Source: Asterella californica
Taxonomy: Eukaryota > Streptophyta > Marchantiopsida > Marchantiales > Aytoniaceae
Assembly: GCA_036924285.1 (NCBI GenBank)
Contig: JAYKYS010000014.1
Span: forward strand, 2,356,001-2,420,000
Reading direction: 5' to 3'
DNA length: 64,000 nucleotides
The notes under the pieces were generated by a model. It was given only the letters and a program-made list of their open reading frames with translations. It had not been told where the DNA came from and did not search any database. The translations under genes were made by a program, and so were the position numbers. Shown piece by piece: positions 22,491-32,073 of this stretch (the stretch's first letter is position 1; each line of letters starts with the position of its first letter).

Positions 22491-24690
22491 TTGTTATTGA
22501 TCAAATGGTCAATAACAATACGAACAGAGGTTCAATTGTCAATTCCATATGTAATTCCAGAGGAGGGTGATGTGGAGGTACTTGTGTCAGAGATGGATGA
22601 TGATGAATGTGTGACCGATCTAGATGTTTTGAATGCGTTGGGTGTTTAAGTATGGTCGTCTTTCGATCTCTTTCAAGCAAACTGAAGTATGCTTGTAAAT
22701 ATGTGAATACGTGCGCATTATAAGCTTCTTATTTGAATTGACATATTTTATCTATAGGTGTGATGTGTTGAAATCTCAATAGATTCAATAGTAATTCTCA
22801 TATCCTCAATGAAGTGGATGATCGTGAGCCACATAAGTAAGACATGAGAGAAGTTGACATACTTATCGAGGATCTTCCGATGGTTGGATTTGTATCTTTG
22901 TCTCGATTGAGAGAATTCTTTCAGGACTTCAAGATGAAGTTTTTTCACCCACGATGTGATAACCTCTTGTTATCTCCAACAATCAAGACTTTTCATCAGA
23001 CTTGGAAGTTGAAGTTCAGTTGTGAGTGTAACACAACTTTGTATGATTGTCCATGGAGATGGAGTCGTATTATAGGATCCTTGATGTGATATGTCTCACG
23101 TACCACTCTGCACTATGTGCAAGACTGGGATATACACAAGTGGATTCAATCTATCGAGAGGTCTGCATACAACTTATAGGACGAAAGCACTTTTACAGAT
23201 TTCAGAGCGAGAGGAGATGACATATTGGATGGATTCAAGCAACACTCAGTTGACAAACGGAGAAAGAAGAAGTGCTATCAGAAGTACTCGCACGGCATTT
23301 TCAGGACTTGAATCATGCTCTCATAGGAGGTCAGTGTGTTCACATTGTGCTACATGACTTGTATATTACTCATGTTGTGATATCATATGCATAAGTAATC
23401 TTACTTGGCTTGTATGTCTTAGAAAACTTTGTTGTGTATGTCGACCTCCGTTACGACTCCACCCGAAATGACTACACTGCACTTGTGCATTCATTGATAT
23501 GTTTCACGATTGTGTCATAGAGATGGTGAATATGACTTGAGTCAAGGTAGGAGAAAATGCATGGTTGATCAAAGATGCGGCATTTGAGATCAGGATCCAT
23601 CGATTGATAGCTCGAGGTATTGTTCTTGACGAGGTTGTCCATGATGACAAGCCATCGGTAGATGTTATACTGCATCGACACGGCATCGTGAGCCAGAAAG
23701 ACCTATGACACAAGTGCAAGAAAGTGATCAAGAAGTTCTTAGCGGAGGTGCAGACGAAGAAGTGACATCTTGGTGACGTTGATGAAGCTGAGGTGATTGC
23801 AGACCTTGAGATCCTCACAAAGAGATAATTGGAACGATGGCTTCGATCTCAAGGAGCTTCGACTATGAGAAATAAATCCATGTTGGTTCAGCGAGTGGCT
23901 GTGATACAAGATCTTTGAGACAGTGAGGTCGTCAGTTCTCGATGATATATGTATCCAGAGTTGATGACTCATGGTTTTACATACAAGCTGAAGGGATGGA
24001 TTTACATTTGTTGTCAGCTGAATGCGAAGAGGACAGTTATGGTTGGTTGTCGTTATTCTTCAGAAGAAGACGACAAGAGCATCTTAGTTTTGGACATTTA
24101 GAACGCAGCCGATCATTGGACAAGAGATCCACTGACGTGCATGACTCTACCCAGAGATAGACCTTGCTACAATATCTTGGACCTAAATATATCAGCATCA
24201 AACACATATTATCTACGAGGTATATTCTTTATATTATTATATCAATAATTGCTTAGATTAAGACTTGTACATATTAGATAGACTATATCTTGTTTTTGAT
24301 GTAACTTAAATGATGTGTGCGTTGTAGATTCTCTCACTCATCGAGCTATGGTAGAATTCATGAAAGAAGATTATTACGTCAGCCAAGATGCGATTTTATA
24401 CTAGAGCTAGAGAGAAATATATTTCAGAGACTTTCAACTCCGTCATAAACAAGTTTGCCACGATAAGGACTCATTTTGCGAAGTCACATGAAGCTCGATT
24501 GGTGGCATGTTGCATGGACTGGAACGAGAACATACTTTGAGAACTCATCAAGATTTATCAGTGACGTCCTCAACATATGGTCATACGCAACCGGACTCAG
24601 ACACGTCGAGAGCTACCTGAGAGAACCACTGCATGGAAGACTAAGTTGAGGGACGCAATATTCAAAGAGCATACTAGACCGTCTGTGTAA
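22490..24690 (+). pseudogene. Eroded coding remnant of an unidentified element, with a SAP-like segment
   Basis: Several plus-strand frames read as protein but are cut by stops. At 22844-23089 there is a Cys/Trp-containing segment. At about 23559-23920 one frame with four in-frame stops reads AFEIRIHRLIARGIVLDE..., then CKKVIKKFLAEVQ and LERWLRSQGAS...KSMLVQRVAVIQDL, whose leucine spacing resembles a SAP DNA-binding helix pair. At about 24390-24690 a frame reads YISETFNSVINKFATIR...LVACCMDWNEN and ...TTAWKTKLRDAIFKEH. The tone (SAP-like helix, Cys-rich part, basic C-terminus) suggests a DNA transposon or virus-like mobile protein, but I cannot name the family. The even spread of stops shows it is dead. 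Confidence 0.4.
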
Positions 24691-26110
24691 GTACTAAGCT
24701 TGTATGTTCATTGAGTGTACTTCATACATAGCTTTCTAAATGCTATATTTGAGTTTTATAATGTTTCAAAAGCTATAACTGATAATTTGATTGTTGTTGC
24801 ACCGATGAGTACGAGTACCAAAGTACCAGTACACACTATTTTCTGTTGTTGCAAATTCTACATACTACATACTCTTTTTTCATCCTATTTAACTTTGTTA
24901 TTTCTTTATATGATGTAAACTTTCGTAACTCATGTCATTTCTTGTTATTTGTTGTGTTAACTTACAAAGATCTGCACATACAACATGTTGGTCATTTACT
25001 TTGTGAACATCTTGCATGCCTATGTGTATATGTAATTTATACATTCAGAGATGAACAGATTATAGCAAAGATTTAGAAATAAATATTAGGTTCAAACTCT
25101 CCTAGAAGAACACTCTTTTTTTTATACTTCAAGTTCATAAAGAAACCTGATCTGAACCTGATTTTGACTACGGATTTTTACATGGATCTTATGTTCAACC
25201 ATGAAACAGTAAACCCCTTCTCCTCCATCTCTAAACCCTTCTCTTTCTTTCTAAACCTACCTTTTTTTTCTCTTCCTTTCGGAGATCCATTATAATCCAA
25301 AAACTTGTTTCACAAAATGAAACTAATTGTTGAACAAAGAAGTTCTAGCTTTTTGAACTTTACTAATCCTTCTTGGAGCAGATATAAGTTCTCGGAAGGA
25401 GGTTAATTAAAATTATATAATCCATCTCTCACCTAAACTCTTCCTTCTTTAAACTCTTCTTTCTTTCTCAGCTGATCCGGAAGGCGTTCATGTAGAGGCA
25501 TTTGTTTCTCAGGGCAAGGTCGCTGCACGATCACTCTGTCTGATGTGGTTGTGCGGTCAGATGAAGAAGAAGCTGCTTAGTATCACCTAGTATTTTGGTG
25601 CTGAATTGTCCAGCGCTAGATCATCTACATCCGTCGCTGAAACACAATGGCACATTGAAATATATTCTCTGATTCTTTCAGTTTCAGTTTATGTACCCAG
25701 GCTCCGATGTACAAATACAATGTTCAGCTCCAAGGAAACGTGTCATCGTTTCTCTTTAGTGCTATGATCTGGTTTCTTTCTGCGTACTGAGATAATCTTT
25801 GGCCTAGAGCTGAGACAAAAGAAGGTAAATGCATGTTCGTTGTCTTGGAGTCAGATTGCAGTGTTATGCACTTCTCCTCTACGTGTGGGAGTCCGGGGTG
25901 GTGGTAGAGTTTTTCCGGAAGGATAGAAGTTAGAGTTTTTCTGGTAGAAGAGTTTTACATCCTCCGTTTTTTATCGAAGCATAAATTCTCTTCTGAAAGG
26001 GTTTATATCGAAAGAAGTTGAAGGTTGCTGCACTTCTCGTAAACCTGCACAGTGCACTCAAAAAATCTGAAATATGTACTGCAAAGATCTCAAAAATATC
26101 TCATGATATG
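24691..26110. other. Unassigned AT-rich DNA
   Basis: No gene, RNA or repeat identified; short hydrophobic frames near 24.7-25.1 kb are products of T-rich composition. Confidence 0.4.
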
Positions 26111-26113
26111 CTA

Positions 26114-26182
26114 CAAGGGGTTGAACCCTTGAAAGTCCCTATCTGGACATAGCATTTCGTAGGAGCTGATTCAGCAGCTCCT
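26114..26182 (-). repeat. Two adjacent hairpins, tRNA-like T-arm (possible SINE remnant)
   Basis: CAAGGG-GTTGAA-CCCTTG (26114-26131) is a perfect 6-bp stem; on the minus strand it reads CAAGGGTTCAACCCCTTG, which is like a tRNA T-arm and contains a near-consensus Pol III B box. AGGAGCTG-ATTCAG-CAGCTCCT (26161-26182) is a perfect 8-bp stem. Their closeness suggests a structured, tRNA-derived RNA element, now isolated. Confidence 0.35.
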
Positions 26183-26450
26183 AGACCCGCTATTCGAGAT
26201 GCATCATGCATGCAACTAAGAAAAAAAGGGAGACGATATGGATCACAAAATTTACTTCAAACGAAAAAAATAGGAGAACTAGTTCTGAAAATGGACAAAA
26301 ACTTCACTGTGATCATGAAACTCACGTTTTACTACAGCTTCAAGAAGTTTATGCAACTGATCCACATAGCCAAGAAGAAAAAAGAGCTCCTTTTAAATGA
26401 CAAAACGTTTCTTTTTGGAGGTTTTCTCCATGTAGGAGGCAAAATGTACG

Positions 26451-26660
26451 CTATCGGTTCACTCTCAAAGTCTCGTAGTGTGCAATTCCATCAGAGACAA
26501 CGAAAGTCACCACAGGTGCACTATAATCAGGAAAAGCTTCTTGTAGTTCTTGTGTGATGAAAATTAGAGGGTTGTCACCAAGACAGCCGTCCGAGACTAT
26601 CCAAGCATCTTTGAGCTCTTCGTCAGCCATCACCCTCCGTCTCTTGACCTTATGTGGCAT
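26451..26660 (-). pseudogene. Short frame resembling the start of a PAS/LOV domain
   Basis: A 69-codon frame begins with a basic KVKRRR motif and then WIVSDGCLGDNPLIFITQEL, which resembles the first strands and helix of plant PAS/LOV domains (aromatic, two hydrophobics, D, then D-[NH]-P-[IL]-[IV]-[YF]). The expected continuation with the NCRFLQ-type LOV helix is absent, and the frame ends within 70 residues. It may be an exon fragment of a captured or duplicated sensor gene, or coincidence. Confidence 0.25.
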
Positions 26661-26904
26661 GGAGACTATATGAATCCAGAAATAAAATAGCTCTCGTAGT
26701 GCACCCTTAAAATCCTCAAGTGATCTTAGAGCAAGTTCTCAAGATCTGAATCAGCCGTCTGAACTCATGAACGAACGGAAAGATTCAAGAACACCAAGAA
26801 AAAATATGCCGCCAAGTTGAAACGTTGGTTTTCAAAACCGTGCCAAAACTAGAAACAAGAGTGCCGAGAGACTGAAAACCAAAGACAGAACTTGGAACAG
26901 CGAA

Positions 26905-27247
26905 GACAAAACCTGCAGTGAACGAACGAAAACCTGCGATGTGTCGAATAAAACCTGTAACGACGCAGGAAATCCTGCAGCGACGAACAAAAACTTGCAA
27001 CAAAATGAAGCTAATGAGATCACAAACGAGAACCTGCAATGCACCATGCAAACGCAACCCTACCATTGAACATACACCGAAAGAACACTGTTTGCACAGA
27101 ACATGAATCTCACCGATGAGTAAAATGATAGCTTCTCAAGAAAAGTTTGAACGCAATCCCACCACTTAATGTACACCTAAAGAACATTGCCTGCACAGAA
27201 CGTCAGTTGCAGCGATAAGTCAAATGAGAGAATCAAGAAAGTCTCGA
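26905..27247 (+). repeat. Lead-in tandem repeats of the 27-kb minisatellite cluster
   Basis: About five degenerate units of 21-22 bases, AAAACCTGCAG-GA-CGAACG, lie at 26905-27010. They are followed by two diverged copies of a roughly 100-bp unit (about 27050-27149 and 27150-27247), each running ACGCAA-CC-ACCA, ACACC-AAAGAACA, TGCACAGAAC, GATGAGT/GATAAGT-AAATGA. They grade into the next array through the shared word TGCACAGAAC. Confidence 0.7.
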
Positions 27248-27633
27248 ACTCGTCTGCACAGAACGTGAGCCGCAGCGATGAGAAGATAAGTCTTGAACGC
27301 GTCTGCACAGAACGGAGCCGCAGCGATGAGAAAGAAATGACTCGAACCCGCCTGCAGAAAATGCTAGCACAATGATGAAAAAGAAAAATCTTGAACCTCC
27401 AGAGAACGTGAGCCGCAGCCGCAGTGATGGAAAAGATAAATCTCAAACCCGCCTGCACAGAACAGAGCTGCAACGATGAGAAAAAAATGACTCGAACTCG
27501 CCTGCATAGAACAAGAGCCTCAGCGATGAAAAAAATAAATCTCGAACTTCCACAAAACGTGAACCGCAGTCGCAACAATGAAAAAGACAAATCTCAAACC
27601 CGCCTGCACAGAAGAGAGCCGCAACGATGAAAA
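27248..27633 (+). repeat. Minisatellite with about 48-55-bp units in a three-unit higher-order pattern
   Basis: About eight units begin (C)CTGCACAGAAC or a variant and continue GTGAGCCGCAGCGATGA, GAAAAAGA, AATCTCGAACCCGC. Units 1-3, 4-6 and 7-8 align best to each other at a spacing of about 147-150 bases, showing a trimer higher-order repeat. Open frames on both strands here (for example 27177-27590 minus) are repeat artefacts rich in Phe, Ser and Arg. Confidence 0.8.
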
Positions 27634-27785
27634 TGTCACGTAGCTCTTTTCCCAGTAAACATCTTTTATAGGGTCCCTGGAAGTTTAAGTTTTTGTTGTG
27701 TTTTGGATATTCTTCTCTATATTCGTTTTCCGGACTTTTGGGATGGAAGTACTCCAAGACAAACCTTTCTGAGTTTTTTGTTGAC

Positions 27786-27955
27786 CTGGTCTGACTCAAG
27801 CGTTCTTTGTCCTCCACGTGGAAAAGAGACGACATGTCCTTTTCCACTCATGGATATCGCGCGAAAAACTGGTCTGACTCAAGCGCTCTTTGTCCTCCAC
27901 GTGGAAAGAGAGGTGACATGTCCTTTTCCACTCATGGATATCGCGTGAAAAACTG
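27786..27955 (+). repeat. 83-bp tandem duplication
   Basis: Two head-to-tail copies, starting CTGGTCTGACTCAAGCG at 27786 and 27869, are almost identical. Each contains a CCACGTGG palindrome (G-box core CACGTG) and ACATGTCC. The high identity points to a recent duplication. Confidence 0.85.
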
Positions 27956-28099
27956 ATTGAACTATACTTACGAGATTTTGTCGCTACACTCAAACGGATA
28001 AAACTAACCCGATGGGAAGCTAAACCAGCTAGGTACACTTTTCAAGACAAAAATTACAGTATTACAGTATTACACGAGATATTACAGTTTAGATAGCCG

Positions 28100-28620
28100 C
28101 GATAAGCTTAACAACTGGTATAGTGAGCAGAGGCCATTAGACTCGACCACGACATCCTGCCCAGGATGGTAACAGGTGCCGACGAGGCCGGTGCCCGGTG
28201 GTCCAGTTTAATATTAACTTGCACGTTTCTTCTTTCCTTCCATCTACTCAGGCCAGAGAACCCATATGGTTTTCCTCTGTGCTCTGCTGTACGTGAGAGT
28301 TCACCTGAGCTGAACTGAACTCTCACGTACAGGAAACTTCATTTTCCTTGGTCTTTAAGGGACCATCCAATTTACGTTGGTTACCGAGAGTTCCCCTCCG
28401 CCCCGTTAGATTCAGGTGGACTCGATCCCACGATCCTGGTTAGGACGATCAAGGGTGACCACGAAGCCCAAGCAAGTGGTCATTTACCTTTTGTCCTCGT
28501 TTAACCATAGGGTTATCCTTATGCTCTGCTTAGAGTCTGCTATCAGACCAGATTCAGTTTGATCTTTCAGGGACCTGAGAGTTCAGGACACTTCATCTCG
28601 TCATGAGTCACATTACTTGG
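28100..28620 (-). repeat. Two diverged copies of a tRNA-derived SINE-like repeat
   Basis: Copies at about 28130-28330 and 28400-28600 align in order: ACTCGA-CCACGA, ATCCTG, AGG-TG-C-ACGA-GCC, (A)GTGGTC, ACC-ATA-GGTT-TCCT, TGCTCTGCT, GAGAGTTCA. On the minus strand the second copy has GGGATCGAGTCC, a Pol III B-box-like sequence, and the first GTGGTCGAGTC. A third relative lies at 20640-20775. No coding potential. Confidence 0.45.
28287..28332. repeat. Perfect 17-bp inverted repeat (hairpin)
   Basis: Left arm CTGTACGTGAGAGTTCA (28287-28303) and right arm TGAACTCTCACGTACAG (28316-28332) pair without mismatch around a 12-base loop. It sits at the edge of the SINE-like copy. Not followed by a T-run, so not a Pol III terminator. 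Confidence 0.9.
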
Positions 28621-29958
28621 CTGGTCGCCATTACTTGGCGAGCAGCCAAGTAATGTGGGCTACCAAATGGCTCCGCCAGGTTTTCCTTGTATTTGGTTAG
28701 GTTTATCTCTTGACATACGTTTCTGAACGACTCGTAAGGACGCGCCAGTTTGCTCGCTGGAGCTTATAGCAGCGGGACAGCGTACAGACCATTGTTGCTT
28801 TAGGAGGACAAACCGCCCGGTTAGTTTCACCCGATTATGAATATCATACCTTCCCTTTTCTCTCGTTCATTCCATTGACTATGGTATAAGTCTTCGAATC
28901 CCACCGTAGTCATGCCCTGCGGAACTTTCCCGTTACAGAATATGACTCTTGAAAATCTCGGCGACCTTTCTGTGAGTACCGTCTAGCGTGTTACTTAGTT
29001 GTGAAGTATTTTGGCTCGTTTCGTATCGTGCCTCGAGTATCGTGCCTGTCGAGGCTGCAACGCCCTGACTGGAGATGTCCGTCGAGGAGGCCAGGAGTTG
29101 AACCTTGGACCTTACCACAGTCAGATGGGACGAACGTTTCCTCCGAGAGACCCTAGCGCGTTATCCTGTAATTGGCGACACATGTTGGCTCCTTTGCTTA
29201 ATTACACCTGCTTTTCAACCAAGGGAATGTGGTCGAATAGTAACCTGGGTTTGTTTTCCTCGTCCGGTGGGAGGAAGATGCAGGAAGGCATGTATGCCAG
29301 CAACCACGTTTCTCATGGACTTGCCGTAAATAGTGACAAAGTTTGCCACCTAAGCCCTGATCCTTGGTTCACCATGACCCCAAACTTACCGGAAGGGTGG
29401 AGATCGACGGTAGCGTATCTTCATCTTCGGTTTCTGTCTGTCTCGCACCTTGGAGATGAGATCCGGAATTTCCAAAGCGTGAACTCAAATCGTTCGGGCT
29501 TAACCTCAGGTGAGATTTGTCATGCTTCCACTGGAAGTTACGGGATAAGCCCATGCAGCTATGCTTTGCTACTGTATGTTTTGTCTTTTTGCGTTACGTA
29601 CCTCCCCACATCTCGGCGGTTAACTATAGTAAAAGGTCAAGTAACCCTCCAGGATCACCAAGAGTCTCGGTCGAGTATGATAGAGAAAGTTCATGCATGC
29701 CAGTGGTGCATGTCTTCAGACCTGGATATGTTATAGCCAAAGTCCAAACGTTGGAAAAGTTACTTTTACTTTACTTTCACAAAACTTTTGATGCAAATGT
29801 TACTGCTTGAGGTCAAGGTCAAATATATTTGACACGCACTAAGCAGAACCTCATATCTTCAAGATTGCTTGAAACTCGTTTGAAATATTAAAGGTCGAAT
29901 GGCCAGCGTATGGAAGGAACAGAATGGTGGCTCTCCAGAGTCCATACTACGAGCAGTT
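28621..29958 (+). other. Long open frame of unknown status, with a tRNA-like segment on the opposite strand
   Basis: A plus-strand frame is open at 29011-29736; the first ATG is at 29125, giving 203 residues. It has no recognisable domain; a hydrophobic Tyr/Leu/Cys stretch lies near residue 185 of the open frame. On the minus strand about 29090-29170 resembles a tRNA: CCAAGGTTCAACTCCTGG is T-arm-like with a B box (GGTTCAACTCC), so this area may be another tRNA-derived repeat and the ORF may be chance. The sequence is GC-richer than its surroundings. Confidence 0.25.
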
Positions 29959-30045
29959 GTTCAGAGATTTACGTGATACAAGGCGGAGTTCAGAGATTTA
30001 CGTGGTACAAGGCGGAGTTCAGATATTTACGTGGTACAAGGTGGA
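29959..30045 (+). repeat. Three tandem 29-bp units
   Basis: Units start at 29959, 29988 and 30017: GTTCAGAGATTTACGTGGTA followed by CAAGGCGGA, with one to three differences between copies. Confidence 0.9.
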
Positions 30046-31300
30046 GTGGGAATAGAATCAAGAGTATGCGTACATGGTAAAGAGCTAAATAATTTACATC
30101 CAAATTACACTTTTGGCTAAAAGAAAGAAAAAGACAAATTAAGAAGAAAATGGAAAGACGTCACTGGACTGGACACAACTGTGGAGGTGCAGTGGAAATG
30201 TTATCAGAAATTTTATAAATTTAAAAATAAGTTTAATATTTTTATAGTAAAAAATATATTATAAATAAATGTTATGTATTAACTATAGAATGCATGTCTG
30301 ATTTTTCGAGAAGAACCCATAAGGAATGTGTGTTGCAGCGTGCAGCAAAAAACATAAGACCGGTTCGCTGTCTTCTCACAAAATCGAGTTTTGATAATGT
30401 TTAATTTATCATCTCACACTTCCCTCCAGAAGGGTAAGGTGATAAATTATGCAGGGAAGTTAATGTGAGAAAAGCAAACGATAAAGAGATAATAGGGGGT
30501 GTCAAAATACAAGTAGGCGGGCATGTTTCCCACTGCCTAGATTCGGACAGGAACGGAAGAAATCCTCACGGGAGAAAATGCTTCCGCCGTGAAGATTTAA
30601 CTACATCTCGAGTAATTGTGTCATTTAATTTCTACCATGATCAACAAGCCGACTTTAACAATGCATGCTGAACTTTTTGCCAAAATTAAGTGAAAGTTCT
30701 ATCTGCCATGTTTGAACTGAATATTCAATTTTGACACCCTCTAATATCCTTCCCCACAGTCTTGTATATCAAATTTTATTTTCTTTTATCAGAAAACGTT
30801 TCAACGTTATATAAAAATATTATAATAAGCTATTATCAAAATTAATTTAATAATTTAATCTGTAATTAATATGTGCCCAGCATATCCGAATATAACCCAT
30901 AAGTAAAGCACATATGGATGTACTGCTGAGAGTATAAGTACGGAACCTTGTTTACCAAAAAAATTTATTTTATATGCACATTAATTTATGCATTAGCTCT
31001 TTTTACAACAAAAATTAAAATTAAAATTAATGTACACTGAGACAGCTGGAGTGTAGATGAGATGAATATCCTCCTTATTATACTTGCGTGAGGTTGTTTG
31101 CATAGCTAAAAGGATAAGCAAGCAAGCCCACGTTTTGGCAGTACGAGCGGAAAAAGACTAGCGTTAAGTGAAAAGAAACATTCCTTTATGAGTGGTGGTG
31201 GGGAGTAGAAAACAACTTCTTCTTTTTTCCTTACAAATCAAACAACCTGAGAGTTAACCAAAACATGCATTATTTTTCGTGAGATTAAATAAGACGAAAG
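30046..31300. other. Unassigned AT-rich DNA
   Basis: No gene, RNA or clear repeat seen. Confidence 0.4.
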
Positions 31301-31365
31301 TGGAAAAGTTTAAAAAGAAAAAGAAGTGGAAAAGTTTAAAAAGAAAAAGAAGTGGAAAAGTTTTA
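31301..31365 (+). repeat. Purine-rich tandem repeat, about 25-26-bp unit
   Basis: The unit GTGGAAAAGTTTAAAAAGAA (plus a few purines) occurs 2.6 times head to tail with no differences in the shared part. Confidence 0.8.
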
Positions 31366-31403
31366 ACGTAGAGAACTTTAATAAAACGTTTATATGTTAA
31401 GCA

Positions 31404-32073
31404 TGAGAAAAATTTCTTATGCGAGTTTCCTCATCAACGTATCGTCATGATTCGTGTCTACAAATGAGATTTAAAGTATAAGATTTGTACACGAAATGAC
31501 TTCGAGTCGTGTGTACAGTCTAGATAAACGGATGAATGAATAGTAAGACTACAGTAAGGTTCATATATGAAGGTCATGCATTGAGCGCTGTTTAGAGGAT
31601 CTTCACAAAAGACAAGTATCGCTTTTAGGACACACAGTGTTCACTACGAGATTTCGTTAAAAATACGTGTAAGTAAAAATATATATTTTAATATTTTTAG
31701 TAAAATTTAAGAAAATTTTGCTAAAAATAAGTTATTACATTTTATTGAGTTTTCAAATAGGAGAATACAATATTTTATTTTATTTTATTATCTTGTGAAA
31801 AATGAGAGAAACTTCTTATGCAAGTCTCGTCATGATTCGTTTCCACACATGAGATTTAGAGTATAAGATTTGTACAAGAAAATGATTTTGACTCGTGTAT
31901 AAAGATCAATAATGAATAATGAATGAGTGAATAATAAGAGTACATAAGTGTTCAGATATGAAGGTCAGGCATCGAGCACTGTTTAGAGGATCTTCACAAA
32001 AGACAAGTATCGTTTTTAGGGTTCAGGGGGTTCACTATGGGATTTTGATTTAAACAAGTGCAAGTAAAAGTAA
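31404..32073 (+). repeat. Direct repeat of about 270 bp at 400-bp spacing
   Basis: 31404-31680 and 31802-32073 share long words in order: CTTATGC-AGT, CGTCATGATTCGT, GAGATTTA-AGTATAAGATTTG, ATATGAAGGTCA-GCAT-GAGC, CTGTTTAGAGGATCTTCACA, AAAGACAAGTATCG. About 120 bp of AT-rich DNA separates them. This could be an old tandem duplication or two LTR-like copies; no coding content lies between. Confidence 0.8.

Noticed and set aside
23504..23818. Minus-strand ORF of 104 codons
   Set aside because: The plus strand of the same stretch reads as the decayed element protein with better amino-acid phrasing; the minus frame is its shadow.
27177..27590. 137-codon minus-strand ORF with repeated Phe/Ser/Arg-rich phrases
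   Set aside because: It translates the minisatellite units; the repetition comes from the DNA repeat, not from a protein family.
27189..27633. Regularly spaced repeats that could suggest a CRISPR array
   Set aside because: The units are contiguous and diverged with no unique spacers, and the organism is a plant.
28621..29250. Organelle-derived insert (NUMT/NUPT)
   Set aside because: The GC-rich, tRNA-like look prompted the idea, but no organelle gene could be recognised.
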